This document shows, piece by piece, positions 9,661 to 18,863 of a DNA stretch of 64,000 bases (within the stretch, counting starts at the first letter, position 1; each line of letters opens with the position of its first letter). The translations under genes were made by a program, and so were the position numbers. The DNA is from Pseudomonas sp. GM79 (GTDB lineage Bacteria; Pseudomonadota; Gammaproteobacteria; Pseudomonadales; Pseudomonadaceae), in NCBI RefSeq assembly GCF_000282495.1, contig NZ_AKJE01000028.1:122308-186307 (forward strand), given 5' to 3'. The notes under the pieces were generated by a model. The model worked only from the letters and a program-made list of their open reading frames with translations. It ran no database searches and was not told where the DNA came from.

Positions 9661-9739
9661 TATCTTTTAGAATATAGGGTTACGCCGACTTGCAAGTGTC
9701 TGAGTATTTGGATGCTTGCACGGTCGGGTACGTATCACT

Positions 9740-9870
9740 GAAGTGTAAGGTTGGGTTTGAAGATGAGCTTGAGTGATAGCGTCGGGCGATTGGGGGATGA
9801 TGCCTATCCCACCAACAACCTGATCACCTTCTCTGATCGGTTGTCCGCCTTTCATCACCATCAAACCATG
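9740..9870 (-). pseudogene. Fragment resembling the end of a GlcG/HbpS-like protein
   Basis: On the minus strand a short open stretch contains KGGQPIREGDQVVGGIGI followed by SPDAITQAHL. This matches the conserved end of GlcG/HbpS-type (DUF336) proteins, normally about 140 residues. Only this piece is intact and the upstream part is broken by stops, so it is a remnant. Confidence 0.45.
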
Positions 9871-9904
9871 GCAGCAACCACCCCCCCATTTATGGCTTCA
9901 TCCG

Positions 9905-10135
9905 AGCCGGAGCAACGATCAAGCTCCGCTTCATCATGGCGGTAGGCGTAAAAGTAGCCGGCATGTAGATGCGCCCACTCAATCAGCGCTGGTTGGCACT
10001 CGCTTACCAACCTTCGATCGATTCATTAGCGTGCTTGCAGAGGTAGGAATCAGGGTCGATGCGCATACCCAGCTCTTCCTGAGAGAGACTGGCACGTGGT
10101 CGCACATACTTGAGCCGGATTGGTAGCGTGCTACT
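9905..10135 (-). pseudogene. Decayed XRE-type regulator
   Basis: Minus-strand translation gives RLKYVRPRASLSQEELGMRI near 10,060-10,125, a helix-turn-helix of the XRE type (LSQEELG). After stops and a frame change, GYFYAYRHDEAELDR appears near 9,915-9,965, like the tail of such regulators. No continuous frame joins the pieces. It lies upstream of, and opposite to, an intact three-gene unit. Confidence 0.45.
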
Positions 10136-10149
10136 GATCACAGCGCTTC

Positions 10150-10207
10150 CAGTAAATCAGCCCCCTGAGGTGATTTACTGCTTTTCTAAAAACTACCAAT
10201 TTGGTAG
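10150..10207. promoter_or_regulatory. Two inverted repeats upstream of the three-gene unit
   Basis: A 10-base perfect inverted repeat (CAGTAAATCA, 10150-10159, with TGATTTACTG, 10171-10180) is followed by CTTTTCT. A second palindrome, CTACCAATTTGGTAG, sits at 10193-10207. The first may be a hairpin or terminator. The second has the size of a dimeric regulator operator. Neither is tied to a known protein. Confidence 0.4.
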
Positions 10208-10417
10208 CTTTGGTCGGTGTTTCAAACCAGCGGCTCACAAGCGCCCACGTAGCCGTCTTTCGGAAAACCTCATAGGGAATCGGTTCACGGTCTTGGGCCA
10301 AGAGCGTTGCTAATGCGCCGGTTGCTCGCCCTCAAAATGCCTGTTGGATTTGCGTTGAAAGTGGGTGTGGCGGTGAAGGTGAGCCGCCTAAAGCAATGAG
10401 TAATCTGGAGAATCAGT

Positions 10418-10831
10418 ATGTTCGAAACTCATGAGCAAGCACGTGTAAAAAATCCTTTTTTCGTGCTTGAGGAAGGCGCCCGTCGTTGGGCTTACATCTC
10501 GCAAACGTCTAATGACGAGTGGTTTTTTGTCACGTATGAAACAACGGGCGAGGAGGGTTATTCGCAGCAGCAGTTCATGATTTCGAAAGTGCAGTTCCTA
10601 CTGGATTTGGCCTCAAGAGACACGCCCGCGCAGTTCATTAATGAGGTTCAGCTCGTATCGCCGCCTTGGTTGAATCGGCAGGGTAAATGGCTGATGGAGC
10701 CAATCCGGGAGATTCAGAAAGTGGACGAGCGGATCTGTTACGAGCTAATGGACGGGCAGGTTTACCCCTCGACATTGCACGGGCGGAGCCGCGACCCGTT
10801 GTGGTCAAAGGACGCTAGGACGAATGAATAA
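10418..10831 (+). CDS. Hypothetical protein, first gene of a three-gene unit
   Basis: A 137-residue soluble protein of unknown family, rich in aromatic residues (RRWAYIS, EWFFVTYE). TGGAG lies 8 bases before the ATG. Its last codons overlap the next gene by 8 bases (ATGAATAA), so the two are translationally coupled. No catalytic or binding motif is evident. Given the antitoxin-type tail of the next protein, this could be a toxin, an immunity factor or a third component. Confidence 0.6.
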   Translation: MFETHEQARVKNPFFVLEEGARRWAYISQTSNDEWFFVTYETTGEEGYSQQQFMISKVQFLLDLASRDTPAQFINEVQLVSPPWLNRQGKWLMEPIREIQKVDERICYELMDGQVYPSTLHGRSRDPLWSKDARTNE

Positions 10832-11420
10832 TTTCATCGAAAGGCATCTCGCAGCTCAGTACCGCACTCTTCTCTTTTCGAAAGAATTTTCCGAGGATGC
10901 AATCTTCGGTTTTGAATGCAATGACGGGTGGGCGAATCTCATCGAAGCGACTTTTCGGCTAACCCAGCAACATGCTGAGCTGAAGGCGCTCGACGTAAAG
11001 GTCACCCAGGCGAAAGAGAAGCTTGGTCAGCTCCGGATTTACCACAGCGGAAGCGATGAAGATATCGGTTCGGTTTTCGAAATCGCCCAGCTTGCCTCAG
11101 GCTGTATTTGTGAGCTGTGCGGCAAGCCTGGCGAAGTGGTGAGTCTTGAGGGCTGGCTCGTAGCTCGCTGTGGCAAACATACCGGGAGGGGGCATCTAGA
11201 TCCGATTGAAGCCCACATCGCGGATGAAAAATACATCACCAGCTACACACAAGCCTTGGACATGATTTTGGCATTTTTCGCAACAGGCGCAGTGCGTTGG
11301 GTACAAGACGAACGCACTGCCTTTGCAGGGCGGCGCCCCCTAGAAATGCTGGCGACGGAAGAGGGGTGTCAGACGATTTTCACTTTTCTGAATCGGTTAG
11401 AACATGGGGTTGGCGTGTGA
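10824..11420 (+). CDS. Zinc-ribbon-like domain fused to an MbcA/ParS-type antitoxin tail
   Basis: A 198-residue two-part protein. Residues about 30-115 (GWANLIEATF, KEKLGQLRIY, CELCGKPG, WLVARCGKH) look like a small Cys/His domain I know from uncharacterised phage and plasmid proteins. The last 45 residues (WVQDERTAFAGRRPLEMLAT then GCQTIFTFLNRLEHGV) match the C-terminal toxin-binding domain of MbcA/ParS/Xre antitoxins (DUF2384), which normally pair with RES toxins. Both neighbours overlap it, so the three genes form one coupled operon. Neither neighbour shows a RES signature. The fusion itself is unusual. Confidence 0.7.
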   Translation: MNNFIERHLAAQYRTLLFSKEFSEDAIFGFECNDGWANLIEATFRLTQQHAELKALDVKVTQAKEKLGQLRIYHSGSDEDIGSVFEIAQLASGCICELCGKPGEVVSLEGWLVARCGKHTGRGHLDPIEAHIADEKYITSYTQALDMILAFFATGAVRWVQDERTAFAGRRPLEMLATEEGCQTIFTFLNRLEHGVGV

Positions 11421-11922
11421 CTTTATGGAACTGATTACTGCTCCAACTGTGGTGATGGCGGATCATCCAAATCTACAGGATCATTTGCGCCGTGAACTGG
11501 AATGGGAATTCAGCCAAGGTCCTGTAGATTTGATGTATGTGCGAAGTCTCGTGTCGTCACCGAGGTTGAGGTCGTTGTTCGTCCGTGCTTTCAGCCATTC
11601 CGCACTAGCCGAAGCTGGGGACACGTTTTTGGATTCGCGCACGCTGTTGGCGGACTACCCTCAAAAAACCATGGCCATATCGCTCACGAATTATCTGCTT
11701 TTGGAGGGCGCGGTAGAGGTTGTCGATGAATACAGTCCCAACGACCCATCGCTGATGAAACTTCAAGTCTGGCCATACGAGCCAGGAGATCTGAATGAGT
11801 TTGCTATGGCGGTTGCGGTGGCGTTGAGTTACACGCCTGCGGAGCTGATGGCTGAATCGAGGATCTCGGCCGCGATAGACGATTTGGTGAGTGAATGGGG
11901 CTACTACACTGATGAATTCTGA
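11404..11922 (+). CDS. Hypothetical protein, third gene of the unit (toxin or partner candidate)
   Basis: 172 residues from the ATG at 11404, which overlaps the upstream gene by 17 bases. An ATG at 11425 is an alternative. It is an acidic protein, probably helical at both ends, with no recognised family and no RES-type pattern. Its position directly after a protein with an antitoxin-type toxin-binding tail makes it the first place to look for a partner toxin. This rests on context only. Confidence 0.55.
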   Translation: MGLACDFMELITAPTVVMADHPNLQDHLRRELEWEFSQGPVDLMYVRSLVSSPRLRSLFVRAFSHSALAEAGDTFLDSRTLLADYPQKTMAISLTNYLLLEGAVEVVDEYSPNDPSLMKLQVWPYEPGDLNEFAMAVAVALSYTPAELMAESRISAAIDDLVSEWGYYTDEF

Positions 11923-12030
11923 ACCACCTTTCACAGCGAAGAATTCTTGCCTTCGGCACGGCGGCACGCGTGTTGGGCAAGTCGCGCGACTAGCATGCTG
12001 ATGTGTCAGTCGGCTGGCATATCGGCTGCT

Positions 12031-12225
12031 TCAGAACTCCAGCCCCACCGATGCTATTTTTTCCCACGCTTCGTCTCGACTGTTCTCGGGGGTTTCCGCT
12101 AAAAGGCTTACAAGGGAAAGCTTCCTACGCTTCAATGGCGCTTCAGAAGAAACCCTGTTCGATGGGTTCATGGCCGGCTCTGCCAGCGGGTCCTCGGATG
12201 TGATCGGTGGTTTTTTTCGTGTCAT
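12031..12225 (-). CDS. Small protein with a MazE/PemI-like C-terminal tail
   Basis: 64 residues starting at 12225, where GGAGG lies six bases before the ATG on the minus strand; the frame is open further upstream without such a site. The last 30 residues (RRKLSLVSLLAETPEN, then W and VGLEF) resemble the toxin-neutralising tail of MazE/PemI-type antitoxins. The usual AbrB-fold DNA-binding half is missing, replaced by a Pro/Ser-rich stretch. No MazF-like gene is adjacent. It may be an orphan or truncated antitoxin. Confidence 0.45.
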   Translation of the reverse strand: MTRKKPPITSEDPLAEPAMNPSNRVSSEAPLKRRKLSLVSLLAETPENSRDEAWEKIASVGLEF

Positions 12226-12478
12226 GTGGATCCTCCAGGCTCTGCGTCTCGGGTCGTTAGCTGCCTTCCACGATAGGGTAGCTTTCGGCCACAACTGGAT
12301 TCAATCGAAGGTTCGACTCGCCAGCCACTCAGGGACGAGCTGATTAGGCTGCCACTGGCGAGAAGAACACTAAAATAGTAGCTGAAGCGCTTGGCTTGGC
12401 TTACTAAAAATTTTCATTGACGGCCCGCAATCCGCGATTTTGTTTTTATGCCGCGTGGTTGGTTTCGAAAACGCGGCT

Positions 12479-12916
12479 TCAAAAAGCTGTAGCAAGAACG
12501 TTTTTGAAAATATTGCACAGCACAACGTATCGATGTGCTAACTCCTGCTCGCCGTGCAACAGTGTTCCGTCATGCTCATAAAACGCTCCTCCAGGACCTA
12601 TCAATAGGCGTGCAACTTCAGCAACAGGCATTCCGATGAGGCTGTCAGCCTTCACAACAATCTGACCATACAATTTGTCATCGAGAAGAAAAGGAGCGAA
12701 GTAAACAGCGAAATCTCTGCCTGCCGCATTTCCCTTCATTTGAGTGCAACCGGTGGTTTGGCATGGCGCAATCGAGTAGTTGGGTAGCAGTTTTTCCGCC
12801 AAAGCCTCCCAATGTACGGCGACATCGTCTAACTCGCAGCTGATCCGCTTCCACTCCCTACCAAACGCTCCCAGCTCTTTGCCAAGGACGTTCTGATCTT
12901 TGTTGTACTTCTCCAT
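12479..12916 (-). CDS. Hypothetical protein
   Basis: 145 residues from the ATG at 12916, chosen because CAGGAG lies just upstream; the open frame extends 28 codons further without a site. It has an N-terminal helix (KELGAFGREWKRI), two Cys in CQTTGC and a mixed C-terminal half. No family is recognised. It is divergent from the large STAND gene, with about 185 bases between the starts. Confidence 0.55.
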   Translation of the reverse strand: MEKYNKDQNVLGKELGAFGREWKRISCELDDVAVHWEALAEKLLPNYSIAPCQTTGCTQMKGNAAGRDFAVYFAPFLLDDKLYGQIVVKADSLIGMPVAEVARLLIGPGGAFYEHDGTLLHGEQELAHRYVVLCNIFKNVLATAF

Positions 12917-13101
12917 TTTTGCTCCTGGTGAATTGGGACGATTGCCCGAAGGGTGGATTATCAATTTTCTCCGCGGCGAATGCATTCCAATCACTGTCAT
13001 TTCTAGGCGTCACTCAAGAAATCCACGCTGCGTAGTGTCCGTGGGGCAAATACCGGTAAAATGGACCTAGGATCCAAGAATTCTTAAACGGAGCGGCAGG
13101 T

Positions 13102-16100
13102 ATGCCAACCATCGACTTCACCAATATTCGTAGCGCCCCAAAGAGTAAAAATGACAGCTTCGAGGCATTAGCCGTACAGCTATTTCGCTTCAGTTGCGAT
13201 GCTCCCGAGGGTTCAAGCTTTTACAGCTTGCGGGGCGATGGCGGAGACGGTGGTGTCGAGGCATATTTTCGGGCGCCAAATGGGTCTGTTTTGGGAATAC
13301 AGGCCAAGTATTTTTTCCATCTTGGCGCCAAAGAACTAGGACAGATAACAAAGTCGGTCACCGCAGCTCGCTTGAACCATCCGACGCTAACGGATTACTG
13401 GATCTACATTCCATTCGACCTAACCGGAAGGGTTGCGGGAGGCGCGCGCGGGCAGGGTGAAGTCGAACGATTTGAAGAATGGAAAAAGGAGCTAGAAGAG
13501 CGAGCCGAGGCTGAGGGTAAAAGCCTCAAAATCACTTTGCGCAGCTCAACCGTAATGCGTGAACAGCTCCAGCGTCTGGATACGCATGGAGGGATTCGCA
13601 ATTACTGGTTTGACGATTCTGTGCTTACCCCAATCCACGTGCAGCAATGCTTGGACCAAGCCCGGGAATTTGCTGGACCACGATACACGGGCCAACTGGA
13701 CGTCGTGACCGACGCCCATGATATCTTGGATTTTTTTGGTGGCACCGCAGATTTTTCAGACTGGCGACGTCAGGCATTTTCTCCAATTCTAAGCGAACTC
13801 AGATCGCTACGCGGACGTACGGGCGAGATATGCAGCCTGCTCAACGACGACAAAAAAACAGAAGCGGAAAGCCTTCTCCAACGATTGTCGACTCTGTTGA
13901 CGCTGATACGAGAAGCCGACAAGCCCGAGCAATCAGTCACCCAAGCGTTGGAGACGCTCACTCAGCTACAACCCATTTTGCTCACTGCTAAGGAAAGCCA
14001 AGAGGCTGCATTTGTTCAGCAGCACGGTCCAAACCAAGATACCCCTAGCTTTCGGCAATTCAATGCAGAGTACATGTGTGCGTTTCCTGCTGGGTCCATG
14101 GACTCGGCAAGAGAGCTGTTCCGGCTAACCGAATCTATCAACGAAGTCCTGACCTCTCCCAAAATGAATGTTGCCGGAGGCAACTCGCTGCTGCTCGTTG
14201 GCCCAGCGGGTGTCGGAAAAACTCATGCGATAGTGAGCGCTGCGTACCGGCGGTTCGCCGAAGGCGGAATGTCTCTCGTAGTATTTGGAGATGATTTCGG
14301 CGGTGGCGAACCGTGGGAAGTTATCCGAAGCAAGCTTGGCTTCGGTGGTCAGATTGGGCGTGACGCGCTGTTCCAGTGTCTGAGCGCATCCGCCGAGCAC
14401 TCTGGATTGCCTTTCGTAATCTTCATTGATGCGCTTAACGAAAGTAGGGCGGATGCCCGGTGGAAGGCCAAGCTCCCCGAACTCATTCAGCAGTGTAAGC
14501 CCTACGCCGGGGTGAAAATTTGCGTATCTGCACGTGATACCTATCGAGATCTGGTCACTGATGCCAGGTTTCCAGGCTATGCATTTGAGCACAAAGGATT
14601 TAGCGGGCAGGGCGTGGAGGCACTTCAAGCTTTCGCCGCTTTCTATGGACTGGACTCAGAAATCACACCTCTTTTTTCGGAGGAGTTGAGCAACCCGTTG
14701 TTCCTTCACCTGGCTTGCAAAACCTTGAAGGAAGAGGGCAGTACAACCCTCGACGTGTCTTTGCCGGGCTTTTCCGCTTTGCTTGAGCGGCACCTCAAAC
14801 ACAGCAACACCGCAGTGAAAGAACGCTTAGGTTTTGCCAGTCCGAAAAATTTGGTCCGTCAGTCCATGCTCAGTCTGGCGCAAAGGCTCACGAGTGCATC
14901 ACCGATCGATAGGCTTTGGGATTCTTGCGCTGCCGGCCTTCGCGACGTGGTTGGGCCAGAACTCACACCCGAAGTCTTCATTCGTGAGCTTCAGCGCGAA
15001 GGCCTGGTTATCCTCACTGAAGGTCCAGGCGACACGTGGACTGTAAGGCTTGGGTATGAGCGATACGGCGATGTCCTTCGTACGACCGCGTTGATCGATG
15101 GCTGCATGGATGACTCTGGCAAGCTCGATGTAAAAAAGCTAGGCGCCAAGGTGGTTTCATTGCCGCCAGAGGATAAAGGTCTGCTGGAAGTTCTCGCCGC
15201 GATGCTTCCCGAAAAAACGGGAATTGAAATCGTAAACCCTGATATCGGTTTGGAACGGGAACTCGCCAACCGTTTGTTCGTAAATGGATTGGCATGGCGC
15301 TCCCGCAAAAGCTTTGAAAATAACAGCCTTGAAGATGAAATCTTCGCAGCTTTTAAGGTGCCTGGGCTTTGGGAGGATTTGTATGAGGTCTTCATAAAGG
15401 TCTGCCTGGTGCCCAATCACAACCTCAACGCAGAACAATGGCTGGACAACTTCCTGCTTCGCAAACCCCTGGTGGACAGGGACGTTTACTTATCGCGTTC
15501 AGCATTCAAGTCTTACGACAACAATGGAGCGGTGAGGTCCTTGCTGAATGCCGCTCTGGCCGCTGACATCATGCGATGGCCGTCAGAAAGCAGACGGTTA
15601 GCTACTATCGTTTTGGGCTGGCTGACGTCTTGCGCGGACCGCCGAGTCCGTGATCGTGCAACGAAAGGCTTGGTGCGCCTGATAGTAGCGGATGTTGCAC
15701 TCGCGACCGATTTAGCCAGAAATTTCTTGGCTTGTGACGATGATTACATTCTTGAAAGCGTGACTGAAGCAATATACAGCGCATGCTTGATTGCACGTGA
15801 GCAGCGTGCCGCCTTCATTCCTGCTCTCAGATTACTGGCGTCGCATGGATATGATCGGACTAACGTGATCATTCGAGATTCAATTCGGATGCTCGCCGTG
15901 TTACTCAAAAATCACAATATCGACGAGCCATTAAAAGAGAGACTGCGGCGCTTTCCAAGTAAAAGCCCAGCCATCGAGACGTGGCCAACGCTGGAGGATG
16001 CCAACCCACTTCTTGAGCTGGAGCACCTTCCTTCAGATATGAAGCTGTGGGGCTCAAACATCGGACCTGATTTTTGGCGGTATCAGGTTGAGGGCAAGGT

Positions 16101-17250
16101 CTCAGGGTTCGATCTCAAGGCCGCTTCGGTAACGAAGGAAAACATCGCTTGCTGGATCATCACCGAGACCCTGCGGCTCGGATTCCCGGGCTACATGGAC
16201 GGGGCACTAAATTATGATCGAGCCCTGAACAGCGAATTCGGTTCCGGTCGTGCGCGCGCAGCCTATGCTGAACGACTCGGAAAAAAATACTACTGGATCT
16301 CACTCCATAGGTTGCTCGGAGTCCTTTCAGATCACGTTCCACCGTGTGAGTCGTATCAAGACACTGTGCCCGGACCTGAACATTACTGGTCAGTTGAAGT
16401 ACGTAAACGCGATTTAACTGACATGAGAGATGTGATTACCGAAGGGACCTATCCAGACGGCATTTTGCGCCGACGTGAGTACGAGTTTCCTTCCCGAGAA
16501 GATGACACCAAGAAATGGGTGACGACTGATGACTTCGCAACGCACGAGGCGAGCTTATCTTGCAATGATGCGAATGGCGTAACGTGGATTGCTCTAGAGC
16601 GCAGCGCAAGCGCAAACGATAGATCGGATGAGGAAGATGCATGGATAACTCCTCATTTTGGTTTTGATGTTTTTTACACGTCGGTGCTTGCCACTGAAAA
16701 CGTTTTTGGAGAAAGACCCTACGAGCGACTCGACCGTGCATTTTCCGATCGGGCAAGCTGTTATCGAAGCTTTATAGGGGAATACCCGGACGGCGCTGCT
16801 TTTGATCAGTTGGTAGAGGAAGGCACCACCAACACTCATTCTGAAGGGCTAGCGCGCACCACAGTAACGCTTAGTAGGGGAAGCGAATGGGGATATGAGT
16901 TCACATCCGAGACTGATCAATCCAGCCTAGATGTGCCGTGCCAAGATCTTGTTAGGGCACTAGGTCTTATCTGGGATCAGCAGCGCGGATGGCAGGATGA
17001 AACAGGTGCACTCATTGCGTTCTCATCAGGATCCTACCGCAACAATGCGTTGTTTATACGCAAATTGGAGCTGGATTCCTACTTGGCAAAGACCGGACAG
17101 AATCTGCTGTACAGGCGGTTTGCGAATCGTGGATTTTTTGACTCAAGAGGGGATACTGGCTCTCAAATTGATCTTCGCGCCTTTCTGAAATACATCCCGC
17201 AAGATGGCTTCGAAGTCGTCCATGAAGAGTCGGAAGCGTTCAACTGCTGA
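13102..17250 (+). CDS. Avs-like STAND NTPase with N-terminal Mrr-like nuclease domain
   Basis: 1382 residues. The N-terminus has a PD-(D/E)XK restriction-type core: E21, then GDGGDGGVE (45-53), then IQAK (Q67, K69), as in Mrr/Cap4-type effectors. A P-loop NTPase follows, with Walker A GPAGVGKT (367-374) and Walker B FIDALNE (D443), typical of antiviral STAND (Avs) proteins. The remaining about 800 residues are helical repeats and a C-terminal beta-rich part, the expected target sensor. In this family, recognition of a phage protein triggers oligomerisation and nuclease activity. It appears to stand alone, consistent with single-gene Avs systems. The subfamily is not assigned. Confidence 0.82.
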   Translation: MPTIDFTNIRSAPKSKNDSFEALAVQLFRFSCDAPEGSSFYSLRGDGGDGGVEAYFRAPNGSVLGIQAKYFFHLGAKELGQITKSVTAARLNHPTLTDYWIYIPFDLTGRVAGGARGQGEVERFEEWKKELEERAEAEGKSLKITLRSSTVMREQLQRLDTHGGIRNYWFDDSVLTPIHVQQCLDQAREFAGPRYTGQLDVVTDAHDILDFFGGTADFSDWRRQAFSPILSELRSLRGRTGEICSLLNDDKKTEAESLLQRLSTLLTLIREADKPEQSVTQALETLTQLQPILLTAKESQEAAFVQQHGPNQDTPSFRQFNAEYMCAFPAGSMDSARELFRLTESINEVLTSPKMNVAGGNSLLLVGPAGVGKTHAIVSAAYRRFAEGGMSLVVFGDDFGGGEPWEVIRSKLGFGGQIGRDALFQCLSASAEHSGLPFVIFIDALNESRADARWKAKLPELIQQCKPYAGVKICVSARDTYRDLVTDARFPGYAFEHKGFSGQGVEALQAFAAFYGLDSEITPLFSEELSNPLFLHLACKTLKEEGSTTLDVSLPGFSALLERHLKHSNTAVKERLGFASPKNLVRQSMLSLAQRLTSASPIDRLWDSCAAGLRDVVGPELTPEVFIRELQREGLVILTEGPGDTWTVRLGYERYGDVLRTTALIDGCMDDSGKLDVKKLGAKVVSLPPEDKGLLEVLAAMLPEKTGIEIVNPDIGLERELANRLFVNGLAWRSRKSFENNSLEDEIFAAFKVPGLWEDLYEVFIKVCLVPNHNLNAEQWLDNFLLRKPLVDRDVYLSRSAFKSYDNNGAVRSLLNAALAADIMRWPSESRRLATIVLGWLTSCADRRVRDRATKGLVRLIVADVALATDLARNFLACDDDYILESVTEAIYSACLIAREQRAAFIPALRLLASHGYDRTNVIIRDSIRMLAVLLKNHNIDEPLKERLRRFPSKSPAIETWPTLEDANPLLELEHLPSDMKLWGSNIGPDFWRYQVEGKVSGFDLKAASVTKENIACWIITETLRLGFPGYMDGALNYDRALNSEFGSGRARAAYAERLGKKYYWISLHRLLGVLSDHVPPCESYQDTVPGPEHYWSVEVRKRDLTDMRDVITEGTYPDGILRRREYEFPSREDDTKKWVTTDDFATHEASLSCNDANGVTWIALERSASANDRSDEEDAWITPHFGFDVFYTSVLATENVFGERPYERLDRAFSDRASCYRSFIGEYPDGAAFDQLVEEGTTNTHSEGLARTTVTLSRGSEWGYEFTSETDQSSLDVPCQDLVRALGLIWDQQRGWQDETGALIAFSSGSYRNNALFIRKLELDSYLAKTGQNLLYRRFANRGFFDSRGDTGSQIDLRAFLKYIPQDGFEVVHEESEAFNC

Positions 17251-17571
17251 CACGTCTGATTGGAGCACTGCGGCGAAATCAATAGTTTTGGGGGGCTCCG
17301 CTGACCGCTTCTGGCCAGCAGCCGCCTAAACTATCCATTACCATGATGCATGATGTGAGTTGCGTGACCTTCCCCCGGTCACTGGAATCCATAACGCAAA
17401 TAAACGGTCTCACCTTGTCATGTCGGCCCCGTCCGACAGCTGCCAATGCATTCTAAACTTCAGTAGCGCGCCATAACGGCGAGATAGGATGCGCAGAGCG
17501 AGACTTTCATTCTGCCAGATGCCACTTCGCTCAAGGCTCGCGGGTGATCACAGCATGCTTACTCCACTGAT
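17251..17571. other. Intergenic region between convergent genes
   Basis: 321 bases between the convergent STAND gene and the DMT transporter gene. I see no open frame with a ribosome site and no clear terminator hairpin with a T-tract. Confidence 0.4.
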
Positions 17572-18613
17572 TCAATGGGTGTGCCTGTGATGGATATCCG
17601 GAAAGTGTGGATGGCTATGTTGGATCTGCACATGCTCATGAACATGGCTGTGGGCTCCGGTCCCACTCCAGTCAAACGAATGTTCATGCTGATGATGCTC
17701 ATCGTGAGTGTGACGATGCCCATGCGTCATCGGCACATGCCGATGCTCATGCGCGTGCGTTTCGGTAAGGTGAAGCCAAACCCCTATCCCCATCAACATA
17801 GCTGCCGCCCAGAACGAGAGCGACACGGGCTCCCCCAGAATCAAAATTGCTATGGCCGCACCCAGGAATGGTGCAGTGGAAAAATATGCCCCTGTGCGCG
17901 CGGATCCAAGGCCTCTTAGGGCAAGGACAAAGAGCACCAAGCTAACGCCATAGCCGAGGAAACCAAGAACTAGTGTCGGGCCAAGCACCGCCAAATCGGG
18001 AATCCTAGCTCCCAGTAGAAGCGCTAACGAACAGTTGACCAGCCCTGAAACCAAACCTTTGAAGCCAGCCACAAAAAGAGCGTCTGACGCCGACACCTTC
18101 CGCGTCAGGTTGTTATCGATAGCCCAGCACAAACAGGCCAGCGAGACCGCTATGGGCCCCAGCCAATCATGAGCTTGAGTGGTTTCCTGAGGCCATGCCA
18201 ACACCGCACCACCTGCAATGATGGCCACCATTCCGACCACAATGCGCCGATCAGCATTCTCCTTAAACACGACCCAAGCCAATAAAGCGGTGAGCACTGC
18301 TTCCAAGTTGAGCATCAGAGAAGCTGTTGCACCGGACGTCCTGGTTAATCCAAACATAAGCGCGATCGGCCCAAGGACACCCCCGAATGCGATTGCGCCG
18401 AGAAGCCAAGGCCATTCAGATGATGCAAGGCCGGCCGGTTTCCAGCCATGGTCACGCACAAAACGAACAACTATCAGACCCAGACCGCTGCCCAAGTAAA
18501 GGAGGCCTGCGAGTAATACAGGGGGGAATGTTGAGACCAAGCAACTTGGCAAGCGGCGTGCTGGCACCAAATAACGCGGCAGCGGCCAACGCATACAAAA
18601 CGCTCAGGTTCAT
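17572..18613 (-). pseudogene. DMT/EamA-family transporter with His-rich tail, frameshifted near its start
   Basis: The main frame encodes about 300 residues of an EamA-type drug/metabolite transporter with about ten membrane segments and a tail of dozens of His residues (HAHEHRHV, HGHRHTHDEHHQHEH) that probably binds metal ions. The natural N-terminus lies in another frame: an ATG at 18613 with GGAG six bases upstream gives MNLSVLYALAAAALFGAST and continues to LNIPP. A run of six C on the coding strand (18521-18526) then shifts the frame; five C would restore a protein of about 346 residues. It is either a sequencing error, a real pseudogene or a slippage site. Confidence 0.78.
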
Positions 18614-18863
18614 CAATAACTCCGCAGCAGAATTTCGTGAGGAGTCATCATACCGCGAGGTGCATGGCCTGCTTCATTTGCTAAGGTGTTTTGGCCGGAC
18701 GGCTACGATGGAAGGACTGGTCACAGTCATCCGATGCACAACTGTCCGAATAAGCTTTATAGGCGATTATGGAGTGATTATAGACCGCAAGACTTCGCCT
18801 TTCGGATTGGGATTTCGTCTACGCCGATTAGCCAAGAGGCGCGTGTGAAAAGCTCGGTCCGGC

